Shown: positions 1 through 8,022 of the stretch, in pieces
How positions within the stretch are numbered: position 1 is the first letter of the stretch
Layout of the letters: each line of letters begins with the position of its first letter
Origin: Rhodospirillales bacterium
Lineage (GTDB): Bacteria > Pseudomonadota > Alphaproteobacteria > ATCC43930 > CGMCC-115725
Assembly (NCBI GenBank): GCA_015654725.1
Contig: JAATGI010000098.1
Location: 1-9,501, forward strand
Length of the DNA stretch: 9,501 nt
Direction of reading: 5' to 3'
Position numbers and translations under genes: made by a program
Notes under the pieces: generated by a model
What the model saw: only the letters and a program-made list of their open reading frames with translations
The model's database searches: none
Told to the model about the DNA's origin: nothing

Positions 1-599
1 GGCCGCGCGATGCCGAAATCGCGCATCAGCGCGGCGGCGGTAATGCGCCCCACGGCGACGATGCGGTCGGCGGTCAGTTCGGCGATGGCCGCTTTCAGCG
101 ACTCGTGAATCGTCACCGGCACGACGCGCAAGCCCGGACAGGCGAGCATCATCGCCACCGGTACCCCGGCCAGCTCGGCCAGGAATTCGGTATGGCCGGC
201 ATGGCCGAAACCCGCTGCGTACAGCGTCTCTTTCTGAATCGGGTTGGTCACCAGGGCGGTGGCGCGGCCGGCCCGGACCAAAGCCACGCCCCGCGACATC
301 GAAGCGATCACCGCCCCGGCATTGGCCGGATCGGGCTTCCCCGCTTCGACGTTATGCGCGAGCGTCAAGGGCAGCACGGGCAACGCGGTGGCGAAGGTCG
401 CCGCCGCGCCCTCGGGCTCAGTTTCCGCCACCGGCACCCGCCAGCCTAGCTTCGTCGCCAGCAATTCGAGCCGGCGCGGATCGTCGATCACGAAAAACGG
501 CGGGATCGCTTGGTCGCCGCGGGCGAGCCAGGCGCGCATGGCAATTTCGCCGCCGATGCCCGCCGGCTCACCCATGGTGAGCGCGAGCGGTGCCGTCAT
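1..599 (-). CDS. pdxA: 4-hydroxythreonine-4-phosphate dehydrogenase PdxA, 3' end outside window
   Basis: The first 199 codons are present. The gene starts at ATG 599-597 and stays open to the window edge, so about 60% of the usual ~330 residues are visible. Family knowledge: PdxA is a cytosolic, metal-dependent NAD(P) dehydrogenase that oxidises 4-phosphohydroxy-threonine in the DXP-dependent pyridoxal phosphate pathway. Seen in the sequence: the N-terminal motif GEPAGIGGE (residues 10-18), VTNPIQKETL (118-127), the metal-site GHTEF with His136, and a second metal-ligand region VTIHESLK with His165. Its start codon overlaps the surA stop as ATGA (599-596), which fixes the start and implies translational coupling. 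Only a weak GGAT-like ribosome site precedes it, lying inside surA. In related genomes rsmA (ksgA) often follows, but that would lie outside this window. The identification is firm from the motifs and context. Confidence 0.96.
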   Translation of the reverse strand, partial: MTAPLALTMGEPAGIGGEIAMRAWLARGDQAIPPFFVIDDPRRLELLATKLGWRVPVAETEPEGAAATFATALPVLPLTLAHNVEAGKPDPANAGAVIASMSRGVALVRAGRATALVTNPIQKETLYAAGFGHAGHTEFLAELAGVPVAMMLACPGLRVVPVTIHESLKAAIAELTADRIVAVGRITAAALMRDFGIAR

Positions 600-1873
600 C
601 CGCGGATATCCACATAAGCGCCGCGCCGCAGATCGCGCAGATAGCGCCGCGCCAAAACGTCGAGGCGTTCACGCCCGAGGGTGTCGCGGATCTGGTCGGC
701 GGTCGGCAATTTCGGCGCCGGCGCGTCCTTGCGACTGCACAGCATCACGATGCCGACGCCGCCCTCGACCGGGAAGGGCTTGCTCACTTGGCCGACGGCG
801 AGCGCCAGAGTCAGCCGGCGGATCGGCGGCGGCAGCGTGCCGGCCTTGATCTGGTCGGCGTTGCGCACAAAGGGCAGTCCGGCCTTGTGCGCGGCGGCCG
901 TGAAAGCCGCGCAATCGTTGCTCACCGCGGCCACCTGCTGCAACGCGGCGCCAAGCTTGGCGCGGTATTCGGGGGGAGCTTGCGGCGGCAGCGCCGCGCC
1001 CGCCTCGACCAGGCTAAGCTCGATTTCCTCGGAACTGCCTTCGCCCGGCAAGTGGCGATCGGCGAGCGCCAAAATATAGTACCCGCCGCCGGCGCGGATC
1101 GGCGGCGACAAATCGCCCGGCTTCATCTCGTCCAGCGCCGCCTTCAGCGTCGGGCTGATGTCGCTCGGGCTGATCCAACCCAGATCACCGCCGACGGCCG
1201 CGGTCGGCGACTGCGAGAATTGCTGCGCGATCGCCGAAAAGCTGCCGCCGCCATGGATTTGGTCCTCGAGACGGTCCGCCAGCTTCTTGACCTCGTCTTC
1301 CTGGCTCGGCGTGTCGATGGCGAGAAAAATCTCGGACACCGCGCTGAGCGGCACGTTGGAGGCCTCCTTGGCGTGCTTCAGCGTTTCGTTGACTTCTTGG
1401 TCGGAGATCGTGACATCTTCCGAGAGGCGACTTTGCACCAGTTTGCTCCAGGTCACCGCCACCGTGATCTGATCGACCAACGCGGAACGCGGAATTCCGA
1501 CTCGATCGAGAAATTTATCGAGGTCGCCTTTCGGCAAATTGTTCTGTTGCTCCAGCCGGCCCAGCGCCTGATTTATTTCTTCCTTCGTCGCCGCGACGTT
1601 CAGGCGTTTGGCCTCCTGCATTTGCAGTTTCTCGTCGATCAGCGTCCGCAGCACGCGCGCCGACAGGTGTTGCCGGTTATCGTCATTGTCCGGGATTCCC
1701 GACGAGCGCAGCAGGAGCGTTACGCGGGCCTCGATATCGGCGGTCGTGATCACGTCGTCGTTGACCACCGCGGCGATGCTGGTCTCCTGCGCGGCCGCCG
1801 AACCGATCGTCGCGGCGAGTACGATAAGCACCAGTAAGGAACGTATCCGTGGCAGCACTGCGTGACTTCCCAT
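596..1873 (-). CDS. surA: Periplasmic chaperone / peptidyl-prolyl isomerase SurA
   Basis: A 425-residue protein from the preferred ATG 1873-1871, close to the E. coli SurA length (428). Residues 1-29 form a signal peptide: a short basic start, a Leu/Val/Ile core, then an AAAQ-type cleavage region. The SurA N-domain follows (about 33-175), beginning with the VVNDDVITTADIEARV segment typical of the family. A parvulin PPIase domain covers about 176-275 (SEIFLAID, then FSQSPTAAVGGDLGWIS). A second, degenerate parvulin-like region covers about 285-390, and a C-terminal helix completes the chaperone core. Known role: it escorts unfolded outer-membrane proteins, including LptD, through the periplasm, which fits its place directly after lptD. 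The frame also opens at ATG 1960, overlapping lptD by 8 bp, but that would put 29 residues before the signal peptide and has no ribosome site. A GTG at 1858-1856, preceded by GGGAAG, is another possible start. Confidence 0.94.
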   Translation of the reverse strand: MGSHAVLPRIRSLLVLIVLAATIGSAAAQETSIAAVVNDDVITTADIEARVTLLLRSSGIPDNDDNRQHLSARVLRTLIDEKLQMQEAKRLNVAATKEEINQALGRLEQQNNLPKGDLDKFLDRVGIPRSALVDQITVAVTWSKLVQSRLSEDVTISDQEVNETLKHAKEASNVPLSAVSEIFLAIDTPSQEDEVKKLADRLEDQIHGGGSFSAIAQQFSQSPTAAVGGDLGWISPSDISPTLKAALDEMKPGDLSPPIRAGGGYYILALADRHLPGEGSSEEIELSLVEAGAALPPQAPPEYRAKLGAALQQVAAVSNDCAAFTAAAHKAGLPFVRNADQIKAGTLPPPIRRLTLALAVGQVSKPFPVEGGVGIVMLCSRKDAPAPKLPTADQIRDTLGRERLDVLARRYLRDLRRGAYVDIRG

Positions 1874-1952
1874 CGGTTGCCAAAATAGGCGGTAGCACAA
1901 GTCGGCGCGCTTGTCTCGCCGCCGCGTCGTTCTCGAGACGGATAACACGTTT
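1874..1952 (-). other. lptD-surA spacer
   Basis: This 79-bp stretch is non-coding if surA starts at 1873. It contains an inverted repeat of 6-bp arms (GTCTCG 1913-1918, CGAGAC 1934-1939) around a 15-base loop, without a following T-run, so it is not a convincing terminator. No promoter matching the alphaproteobacterial consensus was found in it. It is the longest gap in the lptF-pdxA run, and it disappears if surA starts at the upstream ATG at 1960. Confidence 0.4.
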
Positions 1953-4154
1953 TTAATCATCGAACGACGCGGCGCGAACCCCGAACTCGCCCAGATTTCT
2001 GAACACCACGGTAAGAAGAGCCGCGGCGCCGGGCTTGACGTCCCCGATTTGGATGCGCGATTGGCTGACCGAGGCGCTGACCGAGAAACAATCGCCGCGA
2101 TAGGTCAATCCGACGCTCGAGCTGAGATTGACGCCTTCGTTGAAATCGCGCAGTTCCTCGATATCGAAAAACCAACGATCCGTGAGCTGGATCGCCAAGG
2201 TCGCGCCGGCCTCTTGCCGCGGCACCAAGTACGGGTAATCGGCGAAGGCGCTGAGGTCGGCATAACTCAGCGTGAGATTGAGCGTGGGCGGTCCGAACTG
2301 GGCGGCCAGCTCCTGGGTGCGCATCGCCAAATTGTCGTTCCCAAGACGGAACCGATAAATGAAGTTGAGGTCTTCGAACGGCGTCACCGTCACGCGCCCG
2401 ACCACGTCCGACAATCGGGTGGTGAGACCGGACCCCGGCATGAATTCGGTGTCGGTCTGGAACGCGTAGCTTTGTCCCACGAGGAAGCGGACGCCGCCGC
2501 CGCGATCGGAAAAAATGCCGCCGCGCAGCCCGTAATCCACCCGCTGCCCGGTGTCGACGAGATCGAAACCGGAAAAGCGGTTCGGCACGAACAAGTCGGT
2601 ATCGTCGAATTCAAAGGCCTGGCTGTCCTCGTTTGGAATCTTGCTGAAATTGCCGGCGTCCGGCGCGGCGACGGCCATGATAACCGGCTGGATGAGCTCG
2701 GTGTAGCCGGCGGTTCTGCGCACCCACGGGTAGCGCCACGTCACCGAGGCCTGGGGGAAAATTCGTCCCGTGACCGCGCTCAGCGTCGTCGCCGAGGCCG
2801 AACTCTGATCCGGCAGGCCGCTCGAATAGTAGCCGTCGCCGCGTAAGCTCGCGGTCAGGTCGAAGCGGTCGCCGATCAGGCCGTCGAGCGACCGCTGCCA
2901 TGACGATCCCATCGAAATCCGGCGCTCGTCGACGCCGGAAAGGCGTACCAGATCGAGCGCGTTGCCGACGACGGTCAGCTGTCCGCCGACGCCGGGGGGC
3001 TGAGTCACCCAGATATAATCGAGCAGCGGCGCTGCGAAGGGCTGGCTGCGGTCGGAGACGCCCGGCCACAGGCTTTGGAAGCCCCAGGCGCTGATGCTGG
3101 CATAGCTGTCGGGCTGAAAATTCTCGAGCATGGCCGAGCTGGTGAGAAAGTCCGGCGGCTCGGCGAGGCGATAGCGCAGCAGGTAGGTCATGTCGGTGGA
3201 GCGCTGAACATTGAAGGTCGCGCGCCAATCGTCATCGAGATCGAACTCGCCGTCGGCGAACACATGGCCGCGCACCCCGCCGCTCGTGATGCTTTGGTCT
3301 TGGGCGCCGAGATCGACACGCGGGGTGCCGAGGCCGATGCTGCCGTCGATATTGAGCACGCCGTTATCGAAGCGCTGGCGATATTTGCCGTCGAATACCT
3401 CGCCGGCCGCGGTCGTGATCATCGGCGTGAAGGTCAGGTCCTTGTCGGGACCGATCACCCAAAAGAACGGGATTTCGGTGAAGGCGCCGAGCGATTGGGA
3501 CGAGCCGAATGTCGGCGGCAGAAATCCGGTAGCCCGTTTGACCGACGGATCGGGATGCGAGAAATAGGGCAGCCACAGCACCGGGACGCCGTCGATTTCC
3601 ATGACCGCGTCACGGTATTCGACCCTTTCGGTCTCCTGGTCGTCGACGATCCGCTCGGCGCGAATCTGCCACACCGGCGGGCGCGTCGGGTCGGCCTTGC
3701 ACAATTCGCACGGCGAATAGACGCCGCGCCTGATCTCGGTCCGCGTGCCATTGACGCGCCGCGCCGTGTTGCCGGCCAGCCGGGAGCGGTCGGTCATCAG
3801 GATGCGAATATCGCGGATGAAGCCGTTCTTAAAATCGTCCTGCAATTCGACGTAATCGGCGAACATCACGTTGCCGTCGGGTTGCAGCAGGCTGATATGC
3901 CCGGAAGCGGTGGCGGTGTCCGTATGCTGGTTGTAGGTCACTGTGTCGGCCAGCAGAATTTCGTCGCCCCGGCTGACTTCGACGTGGCCCCTGGCGACGA
4001 CCAGGCCGAGATCCTGATCGAATTGCACCTCGTCGGCGGTCACGAGATAAGGCTGGCGGGTGTCGCCCTGGCGCAGTTCGGTCACCGCGCCTCGCGCCAG
4101 AAGCGGCAAGACGGCCAGAAGCAGCGACAAGGCCGCGGCGACGAGACGGCGCAT
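1953..4154 (-). CDS. lptD: LPS-assembly outer-membrane protein LptD
   Basis: A 733-residue outer-membrane protein, slightly shorter than E. coli LptD (784). Residues 1-23 are a signal peptide. About 35-150 form the periplasmic beta-jellyroll (OstA/LptA-like), with alternating segments such as VTADEVQFD and VVARGHVEVSRGDE. The family block around 147-220 is present: SPCELCKADP, WQIRAERI, then VLWLPYFSHPDPSVKRATGFLPP. The remainder, to residue 733, is the C-terminal beta-barrel. Known role: with the lipoprotein LptE it inserts LPS into the outer leaflet, receiving it from the LptB2FGC bridge. LptF and LptG are encoded immediately upstream. Only three cysteines occur: Cys149, Cys152 and Cys689. 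The start is supported by GAGG a few bases before the ATG, within the 6-bp gap after the lptG stop. The stop is TAA at 1955-1953. Confidence 0.97.
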   Translation of the reverse strand: MRRLVAAALSLLLAVLPLLARGAVTELRQGDTRQPYLVTADEVQFDQDLGLVVARGHVEVSRGDEILLADTVTYNQHTDTATASGHISLLQPDGNVMFADYVELQDDFKNGFIRDIRILMTDRSRLAGNTARRVNGTRTEIRRGVYSPCELCKADPTRPPVWQIRAERIVDDQETERVEYRDAVMEIDGVPVLWLPYFSHPDPSVKRATGFLPPTFGSSQSLGAFTEIPFFWVIGPDKDLTFTPMITTAAGEVFDGKYRQRFDNGVLNIDGSIGLGTPRVDLGAQDQSITSGGVRGHVFADGEFDLDDDWRATFNVQRSTDMTYLLRYRLAEPPDFLTSSAMLENFQPDSYASISAWGFQSLWPGVSDRSQPFAAPLLDYIWVTQPPGVGGQLTVVGNALDLVRLSGVDERRISMGSSWQRSLDGLIGDRFDLTASLRGDGYYSSGLPDQSSASATTLSAVTGRIFPQASVTWRYPWVRRTAGYTELIQPVIMAVAAPDAGNFSKIPNEDSQAFEFDDTDLFVPNRFSGFDLVDTGQRVDYGLRGGIFSDRGGGVRFLVGQSYAFQTDTEFMPGSGLTTRLSDVVGRVTVTPFEDLNFIYRFRLGNDNLAMRTQELAAQFGPPTLNLTLSYADLSAFADYPYLVPRQEAGATLAIQLTDRWFFDIEELRDFNEGVNLSSSVGLTYRGDCFSVSASVSQSRIQIGDVKPGAAALLTVVFRNLGEFGVRAASFDD

Positions 4155-4160
4155 TCCGCC

Positions 4161-5258
4161 TCAGCCATCCTCGAGATGGAAGAGCAGGCTCGCGCCCACC
4201 AGCCAGCTGACGCCGGTCGGAATCCACGCCGCGAGCGAGACCGGGATCGCGTCGGAGAGGCCCAGCGCGAAGACCACGTCGGAGAAAAAATATAGCGCGA
4301 AGCCGCTGCCGATCCCGACGGCGATCATCAGGGTCACGCCGCCGCGGCGCTGCATGCGAAGGCTGCAGACCGCGGCCAGCAGCACCATGGCCGTCAACAG
4401 GAACGGCCGCGCCAGCAGGGCATCGAAATAGAGCCTGTGGCGCTGCGCCGAAAAGCCCGAACTTTCCAGCAACGCGATGAAGCCCGGCAATTGCCAAAAC
4501 GACATGGTCTCGGGCGCGGCGAAGCCGTCCTGAATCTTGCTCGGCGTCAGATTGGTCGAGAGCACGAGCCGCTTAAACGGCTCCTGCGGCAGCCCGGGCG
4601 CCCAGCGGAAACCGTCGGCGATGATCCAGTTGCCGCTATCGAGCGCCGCGGTCTTCGCGTCGATCCGGCCGGTCAAATGGGTGTCGTTGACGTAGGTGAG
4701 GAAGGTCACGCCTTCCAACCTCGCGTCTGCCATCCGCATGCGGTTGGCATGGATGACCGCGGCGGACCCGGTCTCGTCGCTCTGGCGCAGCCAGAAGCCG
4801 CTACGCGCGAAGCTCATCTGTTCGCTGCTGGAATGAAGGATGCGGCTTTCCAGATTCTCGTAGCGCGCCTGGGTGATCGCGGCGATCGGGTTGAACACGG
4901 TGATCGAGAAAACGCCGACCGCGAACGCGGTCGCGACCGCCGGCGCCAAAAACTGCCAGGCCGAAACCCCCGCCGCGCGCGCGACCACCAGCTCGTTCGA
5001 TCGCGTCATTTGCCAGAACAGCATCATCGTCCCGAACAGGATCGCGAACGGCATGATCTGTTCCGCCATTTGCGGCTGCTTCAGCGCCGCCAACTGCAGC
5101 AGCACGAGCATCGTCGCATCGGGCCGCTCGACGCCGCGCCGGATGAGCTCGATATAGTCGAGCAGAAAAACGATGAACACCATCGCGCCGAATACGCCGG
5201 CGCACCAGGCGAGGAAGCGCGCGGCGATGTACAGGGTCAGCGTCTTTCCCGGAGTCAT
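4161..5258 (-). CDS. lptG: LPS export ABC transporter permease LptG
   Basis: A 365-residue YjgP/YjgQ-family inner-membrane protein. Three membrane segments are predicted at the N-terminus (about 12-34, 65-83, 103-125) and three at the C-terminus (about 284-300, 307-330, 338-360). They flank a periplasmic beta-jellyroll domain of about 130-275. The family motif NELVVARAAGVS (88-99), the cytoplasmic coupling helix after TM2, is clear. Known role: LptG pairs with LptF and the ATPase LptB to extract LPS from the inner membrane and push it along LptC and LptA to LptD. The paralogue upstream and lptD downstream fix the assignment as LptG rather than LptF. The ATG at 5258-5256 follows an AGGA that overlaps the TAG stop of lptF, a layout suited to coupled translation. 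Confidence 0.95.
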   Translation of the reverse strand: MTPGKTLTLYIAARFLAWCAGVFGAMVFIVFLLDYIELIRRGVERPDATMLVLLQLAALKQPQMAEQIMPFAILFGTMMLFWQMTRSNELVVARAAGVSAWQFLAPAVATAFAVGVFSITVFNPIAAITQARYENLESRILHSSSEQMSFARSGFWLRQSDETGSAAVIHANRMRMADARLEGVTFLTYVNDTHLTGRIDAKTAALDSGNWIIADGFRWAPGLPQEPFKRLVLSTNLTPSKIQDGFAAPETMSFWQLPGFIALLESSGFSAQRHRLYFDALLARPFLLTAMVLLAAVCSLRMQRRGGVTLMIAVGIGSGFALYFFSDVVFALGLSDAIPVSLAAWIPTGVSWLVGASLLFHLEDG

Positions 5259-5267
5259 CGCGATGTC

Positions 5268-6380
5268 CTAGGCCGGGACGCGCCCGCGCCCCCGCGACTC
5301 CCGGGGGCCGCGCGCCCATAGCAGCCAATACGCGACCGCGAGCGGCGCCAGCACGTTGATGTAAAGCGGAACCATCATCACGAGGTGCCGTCCCAACATG
5401 TTCTTGAGGCCGAAATCCACCGCCTCGAAGAAGAATCCGATCATGATGGCGACAAGAACACGAATCGCCTGGCCGCGCCGATTGAATTCGCCGGTCAGAA
5501 GACAAGCGATCGGAATCGCGGCGAAGGCCAGCGCCGTCAGCGGGTTGAGAAGACGCAGATTGAACTCGATCAACCGCCCGTCCTCGCTCGGCGGGCGCTG
5601 GCCGGGCTCCTGGCCCAAGAGTTGAGGCAGATAAAGCTCGTCGGGCTGGCGATTGCGAACGCCGGGCGCGTCGCGGTAGAGCGAGAGATCGAGCGTGTAT
5701 TGATCGAAGGTCAACACCGACAAGCGGTTGGAGTCGTTCTCGTAGGCTTGCCGGCTGCCCTTGACCAGCAACAGCCGCGGGCCTTGCGCGGTGTCGACGA
5801 ACGCGCCGCGCTCGGCCACGATCATGATCGGCTTGGCGCGATCGCGCGAATCGTAGATCACGATGCCGGAGAGATCGCCGGTGCTGTCGCGCCCGCGGAC
5901 ATAGATCGTGACACTGTCCGAAATCGTGTTGAACGTCCCTTCCTGCAACAGGATCGACACCAGCTTGTTGCGGATGTCGAATTGCAGATCCTTGAAGGCG
6001 CGGTTGGACGCCGGCACGAAATAGGCGGAGATCGACAACAGGACGACCATCGCGATGCCGCCGGCGAGCAAAGCCGGCCGCGCCAGCTCGATTTGACTCA
6101 CGCCGGCGGCGCGCATCACCACCAGCTCGCTTTCCGTAGTCAACTTGTTATAGACGAAAAGAACCGCGATAAAGACCGCCACCGGCAGCACGGCGTCGAT
6201 GAACCGCGGCAGCAGCAGGAGCGCGAGATAGAGAAACAGGCCGGTCGACAAGCCGTGATTGACGATCAAGTCGATCAGGCGCAGCGCCTGCACGAGCCAA
6301 ATCGCCGCCGTGAAAGCGAGCGTCACGAACAGCATGACCACCAGGGTTTGGCGCAGGACGTAGCGCGTGATCGCCGACAT
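5268..6380 (-). CDS. lptF: LPS export ABC transporter permease LptF
   Basis: A 370-residue YjgP/YjgQ-family permease. It has membrane segments at about 12-34, 46-78 and 102-123, a periplasmic jellyroll (about 125-270), then segments at about 277-296, 305-325 and 335-355. The coupling-helix motif SELVVMRAAGVS lies at 84-95, matching the equivalent motif in the adjacent lptG product. Known role: it forms the LptB2FG extractor with LptG and LptB. Being the first gene of the five-gene minus-strand run, it probably sets the operon's expression. The ribosome site is weak (GGGGAT about 9 bases before the ATG). No clear promoter was found in the 141-bp divergent spacer on this strand. The name LptF rather than LptG rests on gene order (LptF first) and on the neighbour being the better LptG candidate. 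Confidence 0.94.
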   Translation of the reverse strand: MSAITRYVLRQTLVVMLFVTLAFTAAIWLVQALRLIDLIVNHGLSTGLFLYLALLLLPRFIDAVLPVAVFIAVLFVYNKLTTESELVVMRAAGVSQIELARPALLAGGIAMVVLLSISAYFVPASNRAFKDLQFDIRNKLVSILLQEGTFNTISDSVTIYVRGRDSTGDLSGIVIYDSRDRAKPIMIVAERGAFVDTAQGPRLLLVKGSRQAYENDSNRLSVLTFDQYTLDLSLYRDAPGVRNRQPDELYLPQLLGQEPGQRPPSEDGRLIEFNLRLLNPLTALAFAAIPIACLLTGEFNRRGQAIRVLVAIMIGFFFEAVDFGLKNMLGRHLVMMVPLYINVLAPLAVAYWLLWARGPRESRGRGRVPA

Positions 6381-6461
6381 TTCGAGATTATCCCCGGTAC
6401 CGCCGGATTAGGGAAGGCGTCGCGCGAGGCGACGGGGCGAAATCGCCGCCGCGCGCCGGGA

Positions 6462-6490
6462 TTGACACAAGCCGTGCTTGTGGCTCTATC
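6462..6490 (+). promoter_or_regulatory. Predicted housekeeping promoter of pepA
   Basis: TTGACA (6462-6467) and GCTCTATC (6483-6490) stand at the spacing of the alphaproteobacterial sigma-70/sigma-73 consensus described in Caulobacter (TTGACG-S-N10-14-GCTANAWC). The match is 5/6 in the -35 box, S is C, N is 14, and 7/8 in the -10 box. Read in E. coli style it is TTGACA, 17 bp, TCTATC, which is a weak -10. Transcription would begin near 6497, about 25 bases before the pepA ATG. The leader carries GAGGA (6513-6517) as the ribosome site. Confidence 0.65.
6466..6482. promoter_or_regulatory. Perfect dyad within the pepA promoter, possible operator
   Basis: CACAAGC (6466-6472), CGT, GCTTGTG (6476-6482): perfect 7-bp arms with a 3-bp centre, 17 bp in all. 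It fills the spacer between the predicted -35 and -10 boxes and overlaps the last two bases of the -35. It lies upstream of the predicted transcription start, so it would act as DNA, for example as a repressor site, and not as an RNA hairpin. It also lies about 85 bp upstream of lptF, so it could in principle affect both directions. The regulator is unknown. Confidence 0.4.
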
Positions 6491-6521
6491 GCTCGCCTAG
6501 CCATCGCGTTGCGAGGAAACC

Positions 6522-8021
6522 ATGAAAATCGTTTTTGCCGAGCCGTCAGCGCCGAAATCGGGAACCGCCGTCGTCGGCGTGTTCGAGGACCGGAAACTCA
6601 CGCCGAGCGCGGTTGAACTCGATCGCCAATGCAACGGCACGCTGACGCGGGCGTTGTCGGTGAGCAAGTTCAAGGGCCGCAAAGACGATTCGCTCGCCGT
6701 CCTGGCTCCCGCCGGGCTCGATGTGGCGCGCGTGCTCTTGATCGGTCTCGGCAAGCCCGCTTCGCTCGACGCGCTCGGCTTTCAGAACGCCGGCGGCAAG
6801 ATCGTCGCCCTCCTGGACGGCGCCGGCGAAACCGCGGCGCAGGTCGCCATCGATGCCGGCGATGGCGTCAAGATCGATCCCGCCACCGCCGCCGCGGAGT
6901 TGGCCTACGGCGCCCGCCTGCGCGGCTACCGCTTCGATAAATACCGCACCAAGGAAAAGCCGGAGCAAAAGCCGAGTCTGAAAACCTTGACCATCGCGGT
7001 CGCCGGCGCGAACGAGGCGAAGAAGAAATTCGCCACCCTCGACAAGATCGTCGAAGCGGTGTTCCTCACCCGCGACATCGTCTCCGAGCCGGCCAATGTC
7101 ATCTATCCCGAAACGCTGGCGGATCAGGCCCGCGGCCTCGAGGAATTGGGCGTCGAGGTCGAGGTCCTGACCCGCAAGGAGATGAAGAAGCTCGGCATGG
7201 GCGCGCTGTTGGGCGTCGGCCAGGGCAGCGAGCGGCCGCCGCGCCTCGTGGTGATGCAATGGAAGGGCGCGCCCGATGCCAAGGATCAGCGTCCGGTGGC
7301 CTTTGTCGGCAAGGGTGTCACCTTTGATACCGGCGGCATTTCGATCAAGCCGGCCGGCGGCATGGAGGATATGAAATGGGACATGGCCGGCTCCGGGGTG
7401 GTGATCGGCCTGATGAAGGCGCTCGCCGGCCGCAAGGCCAAGGTCAACGCCGTCGGCATCGGCGGCCTGGTCGAGAACATGCCGGGCGGCAACGCCCAGC
7501 GCCCCGGCGACATCGTCACCTCGATGTCGGGTCAGACCATCGAGGTGCTCAACACAGATGCCGAGGGCCGGCTCGTTCTCGCGGACGCGCTGTGGTACTG
7601 CCAGGACCGCTTCAAGCCGCGCTTCATGATCGATCTCGCGACCTTGACCGGCGCCATCATTATCGCCTTGGGCAGCGAATATGCCGGCATGTACAGCACC
7701 GACGATAAGCTCGCGAAACAGTTGATCGCGGCGGGCGAGGCGGTCGGCGAGAAATTGTGGCGCATGCCGCTCAACGATGCCTACGATCGCCTGATGGATA
7801 GCGACGCCGCCGACATCAAGAATATCAGCGGCGGCCGTGACGCCGGCAGCATCACGGCGGCGCAATTCCTGAAGCGCTTCGTCAACGACGTGCCATGGGC
7901 GCATCTCGACATCGCAGGCACGACCTGGTCGAAAAAGGACACGGCGACCGTGCCCAAGGGCGCGACGGCCTTTGGCCTGCGGCTCTTGGACCGGCTGATC
8001 GCCGACCACTACGAAAGTTAG
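6522..8021 (+). CDS. pepA: Leucyl aminopeptidase, M17 family (PepA)
   Basis: A 499-residue cytosolic metallo-aminopeptidase, of usual family length. The N-terminal macrodomain-like region spans about 1-165 and the catalytic M17 domain about 180-495. Visible active-site residues: Lys264 and Asp269 in VGKGVTFDTGG, catalytic Lys276 in SIKPAGG, Asp287 in MKWDMAGSG, and Asp346, Glu348 and Arg350 in the signature NTDAEGRL. All expected two-metal ligands are therefore present. Known role: it removes N-terminal Leu and related residues from peptides during turnover; E. coli PepA also binds DNA, but nothing here shows that activity. The ATG is preceded by GAGGA at a spacing of 4. It is divergent from lptF and followed by holC after a 56-bp gap that contains a palindromic repeat. 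Confidence 0.97.
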   Translation: MKIVFAEPSAPKSGTAVVGVFEDRKLTPSAVELDRQCNGTLTRALSVSKFKGRKDDSLAVLAPAGLDVARVLLIGLGKPASLDALGFQNAGGKIVALLDGAGETAAQVAIDAGDGVKIDPATAAAELAYGARLRGYRFDKYRTKEKPEQKPSLKTLTIAVAGANEAKKKFATLDKIVEAVFLTRDIVSEPANVIYPETLADQARGLEELGVEVEVLTRKEMKKLGMGALLGVGQGSERPPRLVVMQWKGAPDAKDQRPVAFVGKGVTFDTGGISIKPAGGMEDMKWDMAGSGVVIGLMKALAGRKAKVNAVGIGGLVENMPGGNAQRPGDIVTSMSGQTIEVLNTDAEGRLVLADALWYCQDRFKPRFMIDLATLTGAIIIALGSEYAGMYSTDDKLAKQLIAAGEAVGEKLWRMPLNDAYDRLMDSDAADIKNISGGRDAGSITAAQFLKRFVNDVPWAHLDIAGTTWSKKDTATVPKGATAFGLRLLDRLIADHYES

Positions 8022-8022
8022 C

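Noticed and set aside
590..1837. A 415-codon plus-strand frame opposite surA
   Set aside because: It is antisense to a well-identified SurA, is rich in Arg, Asp and His as expected from high-GC shadow frames, and shows no family motif.
1913..1939. GTCTCG/CGAGAC inverted repeat as a terminator between lptD and surA
   Set aside because: Long 15-base loop, short stem and no T-run; it would also interrupt an otherwise tight operon.
3075..4295. A 406-codon plus-strand frame opposite lptD and the lptG end
   Set aside because: Shadow of conserved LptD coding sequence; composition is typical of a reverse frame, and it crosses the lptG-lptD junction.
6381..6461. A promoter for lptF on the minus strand
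   Set aside because: Candidates such as TAATCC at 6410-6405 have no acceptable -35 box at proper spacing, so none is listed as a feature.
5385..6500. A 371-codon plus-strand frame opposite lptF, reaching into the divergent spacer
   Set aside because: Very rich in Arg, Gln, His and Asp with no motif; the opposite strand encodes clear LptF membrane segments.
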